Source: DASQTB01 sp035642095
GTDB lineage: Bacteria > Actinomycetota > UBA4738 > CALAEC01
DNA: 31,317 bases
Direction of reading: 5' to 3'
NCBI GenBank assembly: GCA_035642095.1
Contig: DASQTB010000064.1
Coordinates: 1-31,317 of the forward strand
In this document: one piece after another, positions 24,197 through 31,311 of the stretch
Layout of the letters: each line of letters starts with the position of its first letter
Position numbering within the stretch: the stretch's first letter is position 1
The notes under the pieces: model-generated
Databases searched by the model: none
Told to the model about the DNA's origin: nothing
What the model saw: only the letters and a program-made list of their open reading frames with translations
Translations under genes and position numbers: made by a program

Positions 24197-24895
24197 CTGT
24201 CACCTTCTGTTAACCAAAGTGATACCATCCGAACGCTGGAGGAAGTCATCGGCCGGGTCCGATCACGGATCGCCGCGGCGTGCCGGCGGAGTCGACGACG
24301 ACCGGAGGAGGTCCGCCTGGTGGCCGTGACGAAGGGCTTCCCGGTGGCCACGGTGGAGGCCGCGGCGGCAGCGGGACTCCAGGACCTGGGGGAGAACTAC
24401 GTGCAGGATCTGGTGGAGAAGCGGGCGGCGGCGCCGGAGGCGACGTGGCACTTCGTCGGTCGGGTACAGCGCAATAAGGTCCGCGGCGTCGCCGACCACG
24501 CCCATGTCATCCACACGCTCGAGCCGGGCAGGGCCGTCGAGCGGCTGGCCCGGCTGATCGCCGGAGCGGCGGAGCGACCCGGTTTGCTGGTCGAGGTCGA
24601 CTTCGCCGGGGGCCGGGTGGGGGTCCCTCCGGATGAGGCGGAGCGGTTCGTCCTCCGCCTTCGGGACGAGCTGGACATCACCGTCGAGGGCCTGATGACG
24701 GTGGCCCCCCTGGGGCGGGATCCGCGGCCCGTGTTCGTCGGCCTCAGGGAGCTGCGAGACCGTATGGGACGTCGGGTCGGAGCGGTCCGGGAACTGTCCA
24801 TGGGGATGTCAACCGATCTCGAGGCGGCGGTCGAGGAAGGCGCTACGATGGTGCGGGTGGGAACGGCGATCTTCGGTCCGCGCCCGGAGCGGTAG
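24197..24895 (+). CDS. yggS: PLP homeostasis protein YggS (PROSC/YBL036C family)
   Basis: A pyridoxal-phosphate-binding TIM-barrel protein that buffers PLP; in actinobacteria it is usually next to sepF. LVAVTKGFP holds the PLP lysine, ENYVQDLVEK matches family ENRVQE, WHFVGRVQRNKVR matches WHFIGxLQxNK, and LSMGMSTDLEAAVEEGATMVRVGTAIFG is the phosphate-binding C-terminus. The start is unusual. The family N-terminal helix (TIRTLEEVIGRVRSRIAAA, then RRPEEVRLVAVTK) is encoded upstream of the first GTG (24320), but no in-frame ATG, GTG or TTG lies between it and the stop at 24176. CTG 24197, 4 nt after GGGGGGAG, gives 232 residues, the normal length. GTG 24320 has GGAGGAGG upstream, but that run encodes the conserved PEEV. 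Confidence 0.85.
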   Translation: MSPSVNQSDTIRTLEEVIGRVRSRIAAACRRSRRRPEEVRLVAVTKGFPVATVEAAAAAGLQDLGENYVQDLVEKRAAAPEATWHFVGRVQRNKVRGVADHAHVIHTLEPGRAVERLARLIAGAAERPGLLVEVDFAGGRVGVPPDEAERFVLRLRDELDITVEGLMTVAPLGRDPRPVFVGLRELRDRMGRRVGAVRELSMGMSTDLEAAVEEGATMVRVGTAIFGPRPER

Positions 24896-24921
24896 GAGGG
24901 CGGGAGCCCGAGGAGGTTCGG

Positions 24922-25416
24922 ATGTCAAGCGTGTGGCGGAAGACGATGAAGTACCTCGGCCTCGTGGAGGATGATGAGTACGAGGCGATGGAAGGCGATG
25001 CCCAGGCCGAGGTGGACGCCCGCCCCGGCCGAGCAAGGGTGGGCGAGGGGGAGACACCGCTCCGACGACTGCGTGCGGACTCGCCCGTCCCGGACTCACC
25101 CGAGGCGATCATCCGGACGATCCCCAAGTCGCGCCCGTCAGGGGCCATCCACCGAGCGGAGCCGAAGCGCTTCAACGAGGCTCGTGAGCTGGGCGACCGG
25201 TTCAAGGATGGCATCCCGGTGATCATGAACCTCCAGGGCACCGATGACTCCATCGCCCGGCGCCTGGTCGACTTCGCCTCCGGCCTCGTCTTCGCAGAGG
25301 ACGGCAAGATCGAACTGGTGGCCAACCGGGTGTACCTGTTGACGCCGGCGAACGTGGATGTCTCCGCCGAGGAGCGGGAGCGCATCAAGGAAGGCGGCTT
25401 CTACAACCAGCTCTGA
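24922..25416 (+). CDS. sepF: Cell division protein SepF
   Basis: A 164-residue protein. The N-terminal amphipathic membrane-binding segment (MSSVWRKTMKYLGLVEDDEY) is followed by an acidic, disordered linker (about 21-75) and the C-terminal SepF domain (about 80-160, with FNEARELGDRFKDGIPVIMNL and GLVFAEDGKIELVANRVYLL). In actinobacteria SepF replaces FtsA as the membrane tether of FtsZ. ATG 24922 has a perfect AGGAGG (24911-24916) 5 nt upstream. Confidence 0.96.
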   Translation: MSSVWRKTMKYLGLVEDDEYEAMEGDAQAEVDARPGRARVGEGETPLRRLRADSPVPDSPEAIIRTIPKSRPSGAIHRAEPKRFNEARELGDRFKDGIPVIMNLQGTDDSIARRLVDFASGLVFAEDGKIELVANRVYLLTPANVDVSAEERERIKEGGFYNQL

Positions 25417-25489
25417 GATGCCCGGGTCGGTCTGCTAGGGTCGCCGGGGCCCGGACGGGTCCATCGGTTCACCGGGGAGGTTCCGTGCG

Positions 25490-25768
25490 GTGAGCGCCGC
25501 GACGTCGGTCATCTGCATCCTGCTCACCATCTACTGGCTCATCCTGTTCGCCCGGATCATCACGTCGTGGTTCCCGCCGCCGATGTCCGGGATCGGAAGG
25601 ACCCTGTGGGACCTGATCCACGATGTGACCGAACCGGTGCTCGGACTTGTGAGAGGGCTTCTGCCGCCCGTTAGGATGGGGACGATGGGGTTGGACCTCT
25701 CACCGATCGTCGTGTTCATCGCGCTCGGGGTCATCCAGGCAGCGCTGGGGTGTGGCTTCGGGCTGTAG
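25490..25768 (+). CDS. YggT family membrane protein
   Basis: A 92-residue protein with two hydrophobic helices (about 5-25 and 70-90) flanking a short loop with the YggT signature ARIITSWFPPPMSGIGRTLW. Members (YggT/YlmG) are conserved between sepF and divIVA in Gram-positive bacteria; plastid relatives affect nucleoid and division patterns. The molecular function is not settled. GTG 25490 has GGGGAGG (25474-25480) at 9 nt. The stop is 12 bp before divIVA. Confidence 0.9.
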   Translation: MSAATSVICILLTIYWLILFARIITSWFPPPMSGIGRTLWDLIHDVTEPVLGLVRGLLPPVRMGTMGLDLSPIVVFIALGVIQAALGCGFGL

Positions 25769-25780
25769 AGGAGGCGAGTC

Positions 25781-26671
25781 GTGGCCAGGAAACGGAAGAA
25801 GGATGACGAGGCGGCGGGCGTCGTCCCGCCGCGCACCGACGCATCCGGGGAGCGGGCCCGTCTCACCCCGGCGGACGTCCAGCAGAAGGTGTTCCGTCTG
25901 GCGTTCCGCGGTTACAACGAACGGGACGTCGACGAGTTCCTCGATCGGATCACCGGCGAGCTGGCGGCCTTGCACGAGGACAACAAGCGTCTCCGGGAGC
26001 AGGTGGCCGAGGGGGGGAGCGGAACCGACGTCACCGGGGCGGAGCGGCAAGCGGAGACCCTCGTTCGCCAGGCCCGGGAGCATGCCGCCCGGCTGGTCGA
26101 GGACGCGGAACGGAGAGCGGCGGGCCCCAGCGGCCCGGCCGGGACGGGGCTGCCCGGATCGTTCCTGCTCGAGGAGCGACGGTTCCTCCAGCAGATGGCC
26201 TCGCTGATCCAGGACCACGCTCAGCGGCTCAAGGACGAGGCCCGGCGGTCCCGGGCAGCGGCAGACGAGGGTCAGGGGGCTCAGGCTCTCCCCGAGGCGA
26301 CGTCTCCCGGGGCCACGGGAGCGACGGGTGCCGCCGCCGTCGCTGGGGGAGCTGCCGCTGCATCATCGCCTCCCGAGCCGTCGCCGGAATCGTTCGAGTC
26401 CCCCATGCCGAAGCCGTCCCCCCCTCCCGCGGCGGAGCCCTCCCCACCTCCTCCGGAGGAGGCCACGGCGCCGTGGGCGCCGGTCGGCGACGAGCCTCCC
26501 CGGGCCAGGGAGGAACCATCCGGCTCGGCCGAGGAGGGGGACCAACTCGTGTCGGCCTGGGAGAGCGCATTCAGCGGGGACGCCGGCGAGCCGGCCCTCG
26601 CCGACGAGCGGGCTCGCCGGGAGAACGAGGGCGAGCCCTCCCTGCGCGAGCTGTTCTGGGGCGAGGAGTAG
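25781..26671 (+). CDS. divIVA: DivIVA domain protein (Wag31-like)
   Basis: A 296-residue protein. A basic N-terminal extension (1-26) precedes the DivIVA membrane-curvature motif LTPADVQQKVFRLAFRGYN, ending in VDEFLDRI (28-57), and a coiled coil (about 58-75), with a second helical, Glu- and Gln-rich part (about 85-165). Residues 170-250 are low-complexity, rich in Ala, Pro, Ser and Glu. The end (SLRELFWGEE) looks like a short linear motif. In actinobacteria DivIVA/Wag31 marks poles and directs polar wall growth; it follows sepF and yggT as expected. The basic extension before the motif and the short coiled coil differ from Wag31. GTG 25781 has AGAGGAGG upstream. Confidence 0.88.
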   Translation: MARKRKKDDEAAGVVPPRTDASGERARLTPADVQQKVFRLAFRGYNERDVDEFLDRITGELAALHEDNKRLREQVAEGGSGTDVTGAERQAETLVRQAREHAARLVEDAERRAAGPSGPAGTGLPGSFLLEERRFLQQMASLIQDHAQRLKDEARRSRAAADEGQGAQALPEATSPGATGATGAAAVAGGAAAASSPPEPSPESFESPMPKPSPPPAAEPSPPPPEEATAPWAPVGDEPPRAREEPSGSAEEGDQLVSAWESAFSGDAGEPALADERARRENEGEPSLRELFWGEE

Positions 26672-26681
26672 GCACTCGAGG

Positions 26682-26885
26682 GTGTACGCCCTCTCCTGGC
26701 TCTTCATGGCCGTCGCCGCGGGGAGCCTGCTCCTCGGTCTCAGCCGAGCGGGGCTGACCCTGATCTATGTCTCCATCGGCGCGAGCCTGATGGCCGTGGC
26801 CTTCCTCCTGACGGCGGTCCTCCGTCGGCCGCCCGACGCCGGAGAGCCCCCGGCCAGCGCCTCCGTCACACCTTCCGAACGGTGA
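26682..26885 (+). CDS. Small two-helix membrane protein downstream of divIVA
   Basis: A 67-residue ORF. Two hydrophobic helices (about 2-22 and 27-47) are joined by a short polar loop (LSRAG), and a Pro- and Ser-rich hydrophilic tail follows. GTG 26682 lies 10 bp after the divIVA stop; the GAGGAG at the end of divIVA is about 13 nt upstream, a loose spacing. An internal ATG at 26706 would cut the first helix. I recognise no family. The 3' end overlaps the convergent ileS 3' end by 20 nt, so the two transcripts would be complementary there. The strongest support for coding is the two well-formed membrane helices and the location. Confidence 0.6.
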   Translation: MYALSWLFMAVAAGSLLLGLSRAGLTLIYVSIGASLMAVAFLLTAVLRRPPDAGEPPASASVTPSER

Positions 26886-29800
26886 CCGTGACCTCCCGGC
26901 CGTCGATGCTCCGCCGCTCCCGGTAGCCCCCCGACTCCTCGCTTCCGGCGGACATCTCGGAGGCCAGCACTTCGCCGGCGATCCAGTCTCGATGGACATC
27001 GAGGGCCTGTCGGATCTCCTCGTCTCCCTCGACCGCGAGGATGATCCGATCGCTCACGTCGAGCCCGGCCGCCTTTCGGGCCTCCTGAACCAGCCGGACC
27101 ACCTCCCTGGCCAGGCCCTCCCGGGCCAGAGCCGGCGTGACCTCCAGGTCGAGGGCCACCGTGACGCCTCCGTCCGACGCCACCCCCCAGCCGCCGCGGG
27201 TCTGTCGGGACAGCTCGACGTCGTCCGGGCCGATCTCCACCTCCCCCCCGGACGTGGGAACGGGCACCGGCCGACCCTCGGCGAGCTCAGCCGCCAGTGA
27301 GCCGTCATCATCGGCCAGGGCCAGGGCGACCTCCTTGACCACCGGGCCCAGCCGCGGGCCGAGCCGACGGTAGCTCGGCTTGGCCATCCACGCCCCGGCG
27401 ATCTGTGCCGACTCGGCCAGGTCGAGCTCCTTGACGTTCAGCTCATCTGCGATCAGGCCGGCCAGTGGCTTCAGGGGCCCGGGCCGGCCCGGGACGTGGA
27501 TCGCGGCCCGGCGAAGGGGCTGGCGAACCCGGATCCGGGCCTCCGTGCGGACCGTCCTGCCGAGCGAGGAGATCGTCCGAGCCTCTTCCATGGCCCGTTC
27601 CAGGGACTCGTCTCTGACGGTCGAGTCGGCGGCCGGGTAGTCGGTCAGATGGACCGAGTCCGGCTGATCGGCGCGACCGGCCGCCAGATTGCGCCACAGG
27701 GACTCGGCCAGGAAGGGGACGAGCGGCGCCAGGAGCCGGCACGTCGTGGTGAGACATTCGTACAAGGTCAGGTGGGCGGCCAGGGTGTCCATCTCGGGGC
27801 GGGACGCCTGGTGACCGGGGTCCCAGAAGCGCCGCCGGGCCCGCCGGACGTACCAGTTCGACAGGTCGTCCACGAACCCGGCCAGCTCCCGGGCGGCACC
27901 GGTGGCGTCATACGCGTCGAGCCGCCGGCGAGCGGCGTCGGCCACCCCTGACAGCCGGGAGAGGATCCACCGATCGAGCAGCGGCCGCTCCTCGATCGGG
28001 GCCTCATGCCCCATTGGATCGATATCGTCCGCGATCGCGTACGTCACGTAGAAGGAGTAGACGTTCCACAGCGTGAGCAGGACCCGGCGGACGCCGTCCT
28101 CGATGGCCTCCATCGACATCCGCCTGGCGGACCACGGCGAACCGGCCGCGATGAAGAACCACCGGAGGGCGTCGGCGCCGTGGCGCTCCATGACTTCGCC
28201 AGGCTCGATCACGTTGCCGAGCCGCTTCGACATCTTCCGGCCCTCCCTGTCGAGTAGGAGGCCGAGAACGACGCAGGTCCGGTACGCGGTATCGTCGAAG
28301 AGCAGGACGCCCTCCGCCATCAGGGAGTAGAACCAGCCTCGGGTCTGGTCGATCCCCTCTGAGACGAAATCGGCGGGAGATCGGCGCTCTCTCTCCTCCA
28401 CGCCGCGCCCCAAGCCTGGGTGGTACCCCCACTGGGCATAGGGCATGGCCCCGGAGTCGTACCAGGCGTCGATGACCTCGGGGACGCGACGGGACTCGGT
28501 ACCGCACTCGGGACAGGGGAGCGTCACGTCATCGATGCCGGGGCGGTGGGGATCGACACCGATGACCTCGCGGCCCGCCAGGTCGGAGAGCTCGGTGAGC
28601 GACCCCACCACCGTGACGTGCCTCCGATCGCACCGCCACACGGGGAGCGGCGTTCCCCAATACCGCTCCCGGGACAGGGCCCAGTCCACGTTGTTCTCCA
28701 GCCAGTCCCCGTACCGGCCGTGCTTGATGTGCTCCGGAAACCAGTTCACCGACTCGTTTACCTCGAGGAGCCGGTTCTTCCGGGCCGTGGTCCGGATGTA
28801 CCAGGACGTCCGGGCCATGTAGATGAGCGGAGTGTCGCACCGCCAGCACAGCGGATAGGTGTGCTCGTAGGTCTCCGCCCGGAGGAGGACGCCCCGGTCT
28901 CGGAGCTCGTCGATGATGTCGGGGTCGGCCTCCTTGACCGCTCGGCCCCGTACGAACTCCATCGGCGTCTCATCGGTGAACCGCCCGTCGTCATCGATCG
29001 GCCGGTACACCGGCCATCCTTCCCGCCGGCCGAGCTCGAGGTCCTCGGGACCGAATCCGGGGGCGATGTGGACGATCCCGGTCCCCTCGTCCATGCCGAC
29101 GAAGTCCGCTTCGACCACGCGGTGAACGTCCGGACGATCGACGTTCGGGTAGGGAGGCCGGTACCGCGAGCCGATCAATGAGCGGCCCTTCAGGGCGGCG
29201 TCGATGCGGACCCCCTCCCCCAGAACCGAGTCGACCAACCGCTCCGCCACGACCAGCCGCTCGCCGTTTACCTCGGCCACGGCGTAGGGCTCTTCCCGAT
29301 CGACTGCCAGGCCCAGGTTCGCCAGAAGCGTCCACGGCGTGGTCGTCCAGGCCAGCATCGAGGCGCGCTCGAGCTCGGGGTGGGAGGGTTCCGTCACCGG
29401 GAACTTCACGAACACGCTGGGATCGACGACGGTCGTGTACCCCATGGCCACCTCGTGATCGGACAGCGCCGTGCCACACCGGGGGCAGTAGGCCACCGAC
29501 CGGTGGGCCTCGTACAGAAAGCCCTTCCGATGGAGCTCCTTCAGTGACCACCACACGCTCTCGATGTACTCGGGGCTCATCGTCCAGTACGCGTCCGAGA
29601 GATCGATCCAGAATCCCAGCCGCTCGGTCATCCGCTCCCAGTCCTCGACGTAGCGGGTCACCGACTCGCGACACCGCTGATTGAACTCGGCGATGCCGAA
29701 CGCCTCGATGTCGCGCTTGGATGTCGTCCCGATCTCCTTCTCCACCTCGAGCTCGACGGGAAGGCCGTGGCAATCCCACCCCGCTTTTCGGACGACGTGG

Positions 29801-30036
29801 TGGCCGGTCATGGTCCGGTACCGGGGGTAAACGTCCTTGAACGTTCGGGACTCGGCGTGGTGGATCCCGGGACGACCGTTAGCCGTCGGCGGGCCTTCGT
29901 AGAACACCCACTCGGGCCCTCGCCGACGGAGGTGGAGGCTCTGCTCGAAGATGCCGGCGTCCCGCCAGAACCCCAGGATGTCGCGCTCCAACGCAGGAAG
30001 GTCGACCTTCGGGTCGACCGGCTCGAACCTCGACAC
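26866..30036 (-). CDS. ileS: Isoleucyl-tRNA synthetase, eukaryote-like type
   Basis: A 1056-residue class I synthetase that charges tRNA-Ile. The HIGH box is the variant GIHH (57-60), followed by AESRTFKDVYPRYRTM, and the KMSKS box is KMSKR (601-605). The editing (CP1) domain lies around 185-420, with WTTTPWTL and GTGIVHIAPGFG. Cys pairs occur at CPRC (184-187), CWRC (397-400) and CPEC (508-511). The length, the GIHH form and the long C-terminal region match the IleS2 (eukaryote-like) type, many members of which tolerate mupirocin. GTG 30036 follows GAGGAGG. Expression is probably controlled by the T-box leader upstream. Confidence 0.96.
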   Translation of the reverse strand: MSRFEPVDPKVDLPALERDILGFWRDAGIFEQSLHLRRRGPEWVFYEGPPTANGRPGIHHAESRTFKDVYPRYRTMTGHHVVRKAGWDCHGLPVELEVEKEIGTTSKRDIEAFGIAEFNQRCRESVTRYVEDWERMTERLGFWIDLSDAYWTMSPEYIESVWWSLKELHRKGFLYEAHRSVAYCPRCGTALSDHEVAMGYTTVVDPSVFVKFPVTEPSHPELERASMLAWTTTPWTLLANLGLAVDREEPYAVAEVNGERLVVAERLVDSVLGEGVRIDAALKGRSLIGSRYRPPYPNVDRPDVHRVVEADFVGMDEGTGIVHIAPGFGPEDLELGRREGWPVYRPIDDDGRFTDETPMEFVRGRAVKEADPDIIDELRDRGVLLRAETYEHTYPLCWRCDTPLIYMARTSWYIRTTARKNRLLEVNESVNWFPEHIKHGRYGDWLENNVDWALSRERYWGTPLPVWRCDRRHVTVVGSLTELSDLAGREVIGVDPHRPGIDDVTLPCPECGTESRRVPEVIDAWYDSGAMPYAQWGYHPGLGRGVEERERRSPADFVSEGIDQTRGWFYSLMAEGVLLFDDTAYRTCVVLGLLLDREGRKMSKRLGNVIEPGEVMERHGADALRWFFIAAGSPWSARRMSMEAIEDGVRRVLLTLWNVYSFYVTYAIADDIDPMGHEAPIEERPLLDRWILSRLSGVADAARRRLDAYDATGAARELAGFVDDLSNWYVRRARRRFWDPGHQASRPEMDTLAAHLTLYECLTTTCRLLAPLVPFLAESLWRNLAAGRADQPDSVHLTDYPAADSTVRDESLERAMEEARTISSLGRTVRTEARIRVRQPLRRAAIHVPGRPGPLKPLAGLIADELNVKELDLAESAQIAGAWMAKPSYRRLGPRLGPVVKEVALALADDDGSLAAELAEGRPVPVPTSGGEVEIGPDDVELSRQTRGGWGVASDGGVTVALDLEVTPALAREGLAREVVRLVQEARKAAGLDVSDRIILAVEGDEEIRQALDVHRDWIAGEVLASEMSAGSEESGGYRERRSIDGREVTVTVRKV

Positions 30037-30336
30037 CCGTCCTCCTCTCGCGCCCCGGCGGCACCGCTCGATGCAGGGACGAGGCGATGAGGCCCCGCGG
30101 TACCACCCCGCTTGGCGGCGCCTCCCGACGCCGCCCGCTCAGGGTCCGAAGGACGGACCTCCGCGATCACGGGCGGACCCGTCCGCGCCTACCGGGCGGC
30201 CGGACCCGGCCAAGCCGGGGCCGCCGTTCGGGCGGAGGCTCGGGGAGGATGTTCGGAGGACCCCACCGCCGGGCTCCCACCATCCCCGGCTCGCTGCGAT
30301 GAGGCGGCCCTCCTACTCGTTCCCGTCGGCGCCTGT
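30037..30336 (-). promoter_or_regulatory. T-box riboswitch leader of ileS (specifier ATC, Ile)
   Basis: Read on the minus strand, the 300-nt leader has the T-box sequence GGGGTGGTACCGCG (30109-30096), whose TGGT can pair with the uncharged tRNA 3' end. Stem I is formed by GGGA / TCCC and GGAGG (30313-30309) / CCTCC (30259-30255). Between these, the specifier loop reads AGTA on one side and GAAC-ATC on the other, with ATC (30250-30248) an isoleucine codon. The distal part contains GGATGGTGGGAGCC. Stem III is GGTCCG-TCCTT-CGGACC (30159-30143). No terminator with a U-run precedes the gene, so control is probably translational, as known for actinobacterial ileS, acting on GAGGAGG (30047-30041). 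The sequestering pairing was not resolved. Confidence 0.88.
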
Positions 30337-30337
30337 G

Positions 30338-30392
30338 CCGGCATTCTACCCGGGCGAGGGGTGGGTTCCGTCCGTTCTGGGTAGAACGCCGG
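30338..30392. repeat. Inverted 14-mer between ileS and the dksA-like gene
   Basis: GGGTAGAATGCCGG on the minus strand (30351-30338) and GGGTAGAACGCCGG on the plus strand (30379-30392) match at 13 of 14 positions. Each contains a -10-like TAGAAY facing its own gene, so two divergent promoters may share nearly the same core. Within the plus copy, GTTCT-N4-AGAAC (30374-30387) is a smaller perfect dyad. With the T-box leader and the short plus leader, this accounts for the 388-bp gap between ileS and the dksA-like gene. Confidence 0.5.
30343..30348 (-). promoter_or_regulatory. -10 element for ileS and its T-box leader
   Basis: TAGAAT on the minus strand (30348 to 30343) lies about 12 nt upstream of stem I and would start transcription near 30336. 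It is preceded by GGG. No clear -35 hexamer is seen 17 bp upstream. Confidence 0.5.
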
Positions 30393-30424
30393 TTCCATTG
30401 CCACCGGAAGGAGTTGGTGTTACC

Positions 30425-30832
30425 TTGCGCCCGATTTCGATGCCCACCGGGAAGTCTCCGTTCACGAAAGGCGAGCTGGCCGATCTCCGCAGGCGTCTGG
30501 AGGAGGAACGCGCCCAGCTCCAACGGCAGGCCGCCGAGATCGAGGAGGCCTCGTTCGGCACTCCGCAGTCCGAGCTCACCGGGGAGGTCTCGTTCGACGA
30601 AGAGTACGCGGATGCCGGAACGGCCACGTTCGAGCGGGAGCGGGACCTTTCGCTGACGAACAACATCCGAGACCTCACCGAGAAGGTCGACCGGGCCCTG
30701 GAGCGGATCGACCAGGGCACGTACGGCCTGTGCGAACGGTGTGGGAAGCCGATCGAGAAGGCCAGGATCAAGGCCCTCCCCCACGCCGCGCTCTGTCTCA
30801 AGGACAAGCAGGCCGAGGAGCGGGCGGGCTGA
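30425..30832 (+). CDS. DksA/TraR-type zinc-finger protein
   Basis: A protein of about 135 residues with a DksA-like layout: an N-terminal coiled-coil helix (about 14-42), an acidic turn region, a second helix (about 66-97), and a zinc-finger segment GLCERCGKPIEKARIKALPH, followed by AALCLKD (C103, C106, C124). The fourth ligand position is Asp 127 rather than Cys. DksA proteins enter the RNA polymerase secondary channel; the actinobacterial relatives near lspA are little studied. TTG 30425 is 11 nt after AAGGAG (30408-30413); ATG 30440 is the alternative, but then the binding site would be 26 nt away. It overlaps lspA by a CTGA junction. The start is uncertain; the family call is good. Confidence 0.85.
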   Translation: MRPISMPTGKSPFTKGELADLRRRLEEERAQLQRQAAEIEEASFGTPQSELTGEVSFDEEYADAGTATFERERDLSLTNNIRDLTEKVDRALERIDQGTYGLCERCGKPIEKARIKALPHAALCLKDKQAEERAG

Positions 30833-31311
30833 GGGCCCGCCGGGCGTTGGTCCTATATGGGATCGCCGCCCTGGTCTACGCGATCGACCGCGTCACCAAG
30901 GTGCTGGTCGAGGCCAACCTCCAGGACCGCCCGCCCGTCGAGCTGATCCCGGGGGTCCTGGAGCTCCGGTTCACGACCAATCCGGGGGGCGCGTTCGGGA
31001 TCTTCGGGGATCTGTCGTGGCTCTTCGTCCTGATCAGCGTGGTCGTCGTGGGAGCCATCGTGTTCGCCTCCCGGAACCTTCCGTCCACGATCAGCGCAGT
31101 CGGGCTCGGGTTGGTGCTTGGGGGAGCCATCGGAAACCTCACCGACCGGCTGCTCCGCGGCCCGGGCCTGGGCGGTGAGGTGGTGGACTTCATCGACCTG
31201 CAGGTCTGGCCGGTGTTCAACCTGGCCGACACCGGGATCGTCGTCGGCGCGGCACTCCTCCTCCTGTCCGGCCTGCGGCGCGACCGGCGGGAAGCGACGG
31301 CCGAGCAGTGA
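30829..31311 (+). CDS. lspA: Lipoprotein signal peptidase (signal peptidase II)
   Basis: A membrane aspartyl protease of about 160 residues that removes signal peptides from lipoproteins after lipidation. Four hydrophobic helices are visible. Conserved motifs are FTTNPGGAFGIF, GGAIGNLTDRLLRG, VVDFIDL (first catalytic Asp) and VFNLADTGIVVG (second catalytic Asp). The start is unusual: the only in-frame candidates near the N-terminus are CTG 30829 and TTG 30847. CTG 30829 overlaps the preceding stop as CTGA, has GAGGAG (30815-30820) 8 nt upstream, and gives the expected basic start RARRALVLYG. TTG 30847 has only a weak binding site. The gene probably continues an operon with the dksA-like gene. 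Confidence 0.92.
   Translation: MRARRALVLYGIAALVYAIDRVTKVLVEANLQDRPPVELIPGVLELRFTTNPGGAFGIFGDLSWLFVLISVVVVGAIVFASRNLPSTISAVGLGLVLGGAIGNLTDRLLRGPGLGGEVVDFIDLQVWPVFNLADTGIVVGAALLLLSGLRRDRREATAEQ

Noticed and set aside
24320..24895. yggS starting at GTG 24320 behind a perfect GGAGGAGG
   Set aside because: The family N-terminal helix is encoded upstream in the same frame, and the GGAGGAGG is the coding sequence of the conserved PEEV.
30366..30396. GGAACC sequences on the minus strand as an ECF sigma factor -35
   Set aside because: No matching -10 (GTC or GTT type) was found at the expected distance, whereas TAGAAT fits a housekeeping -10.
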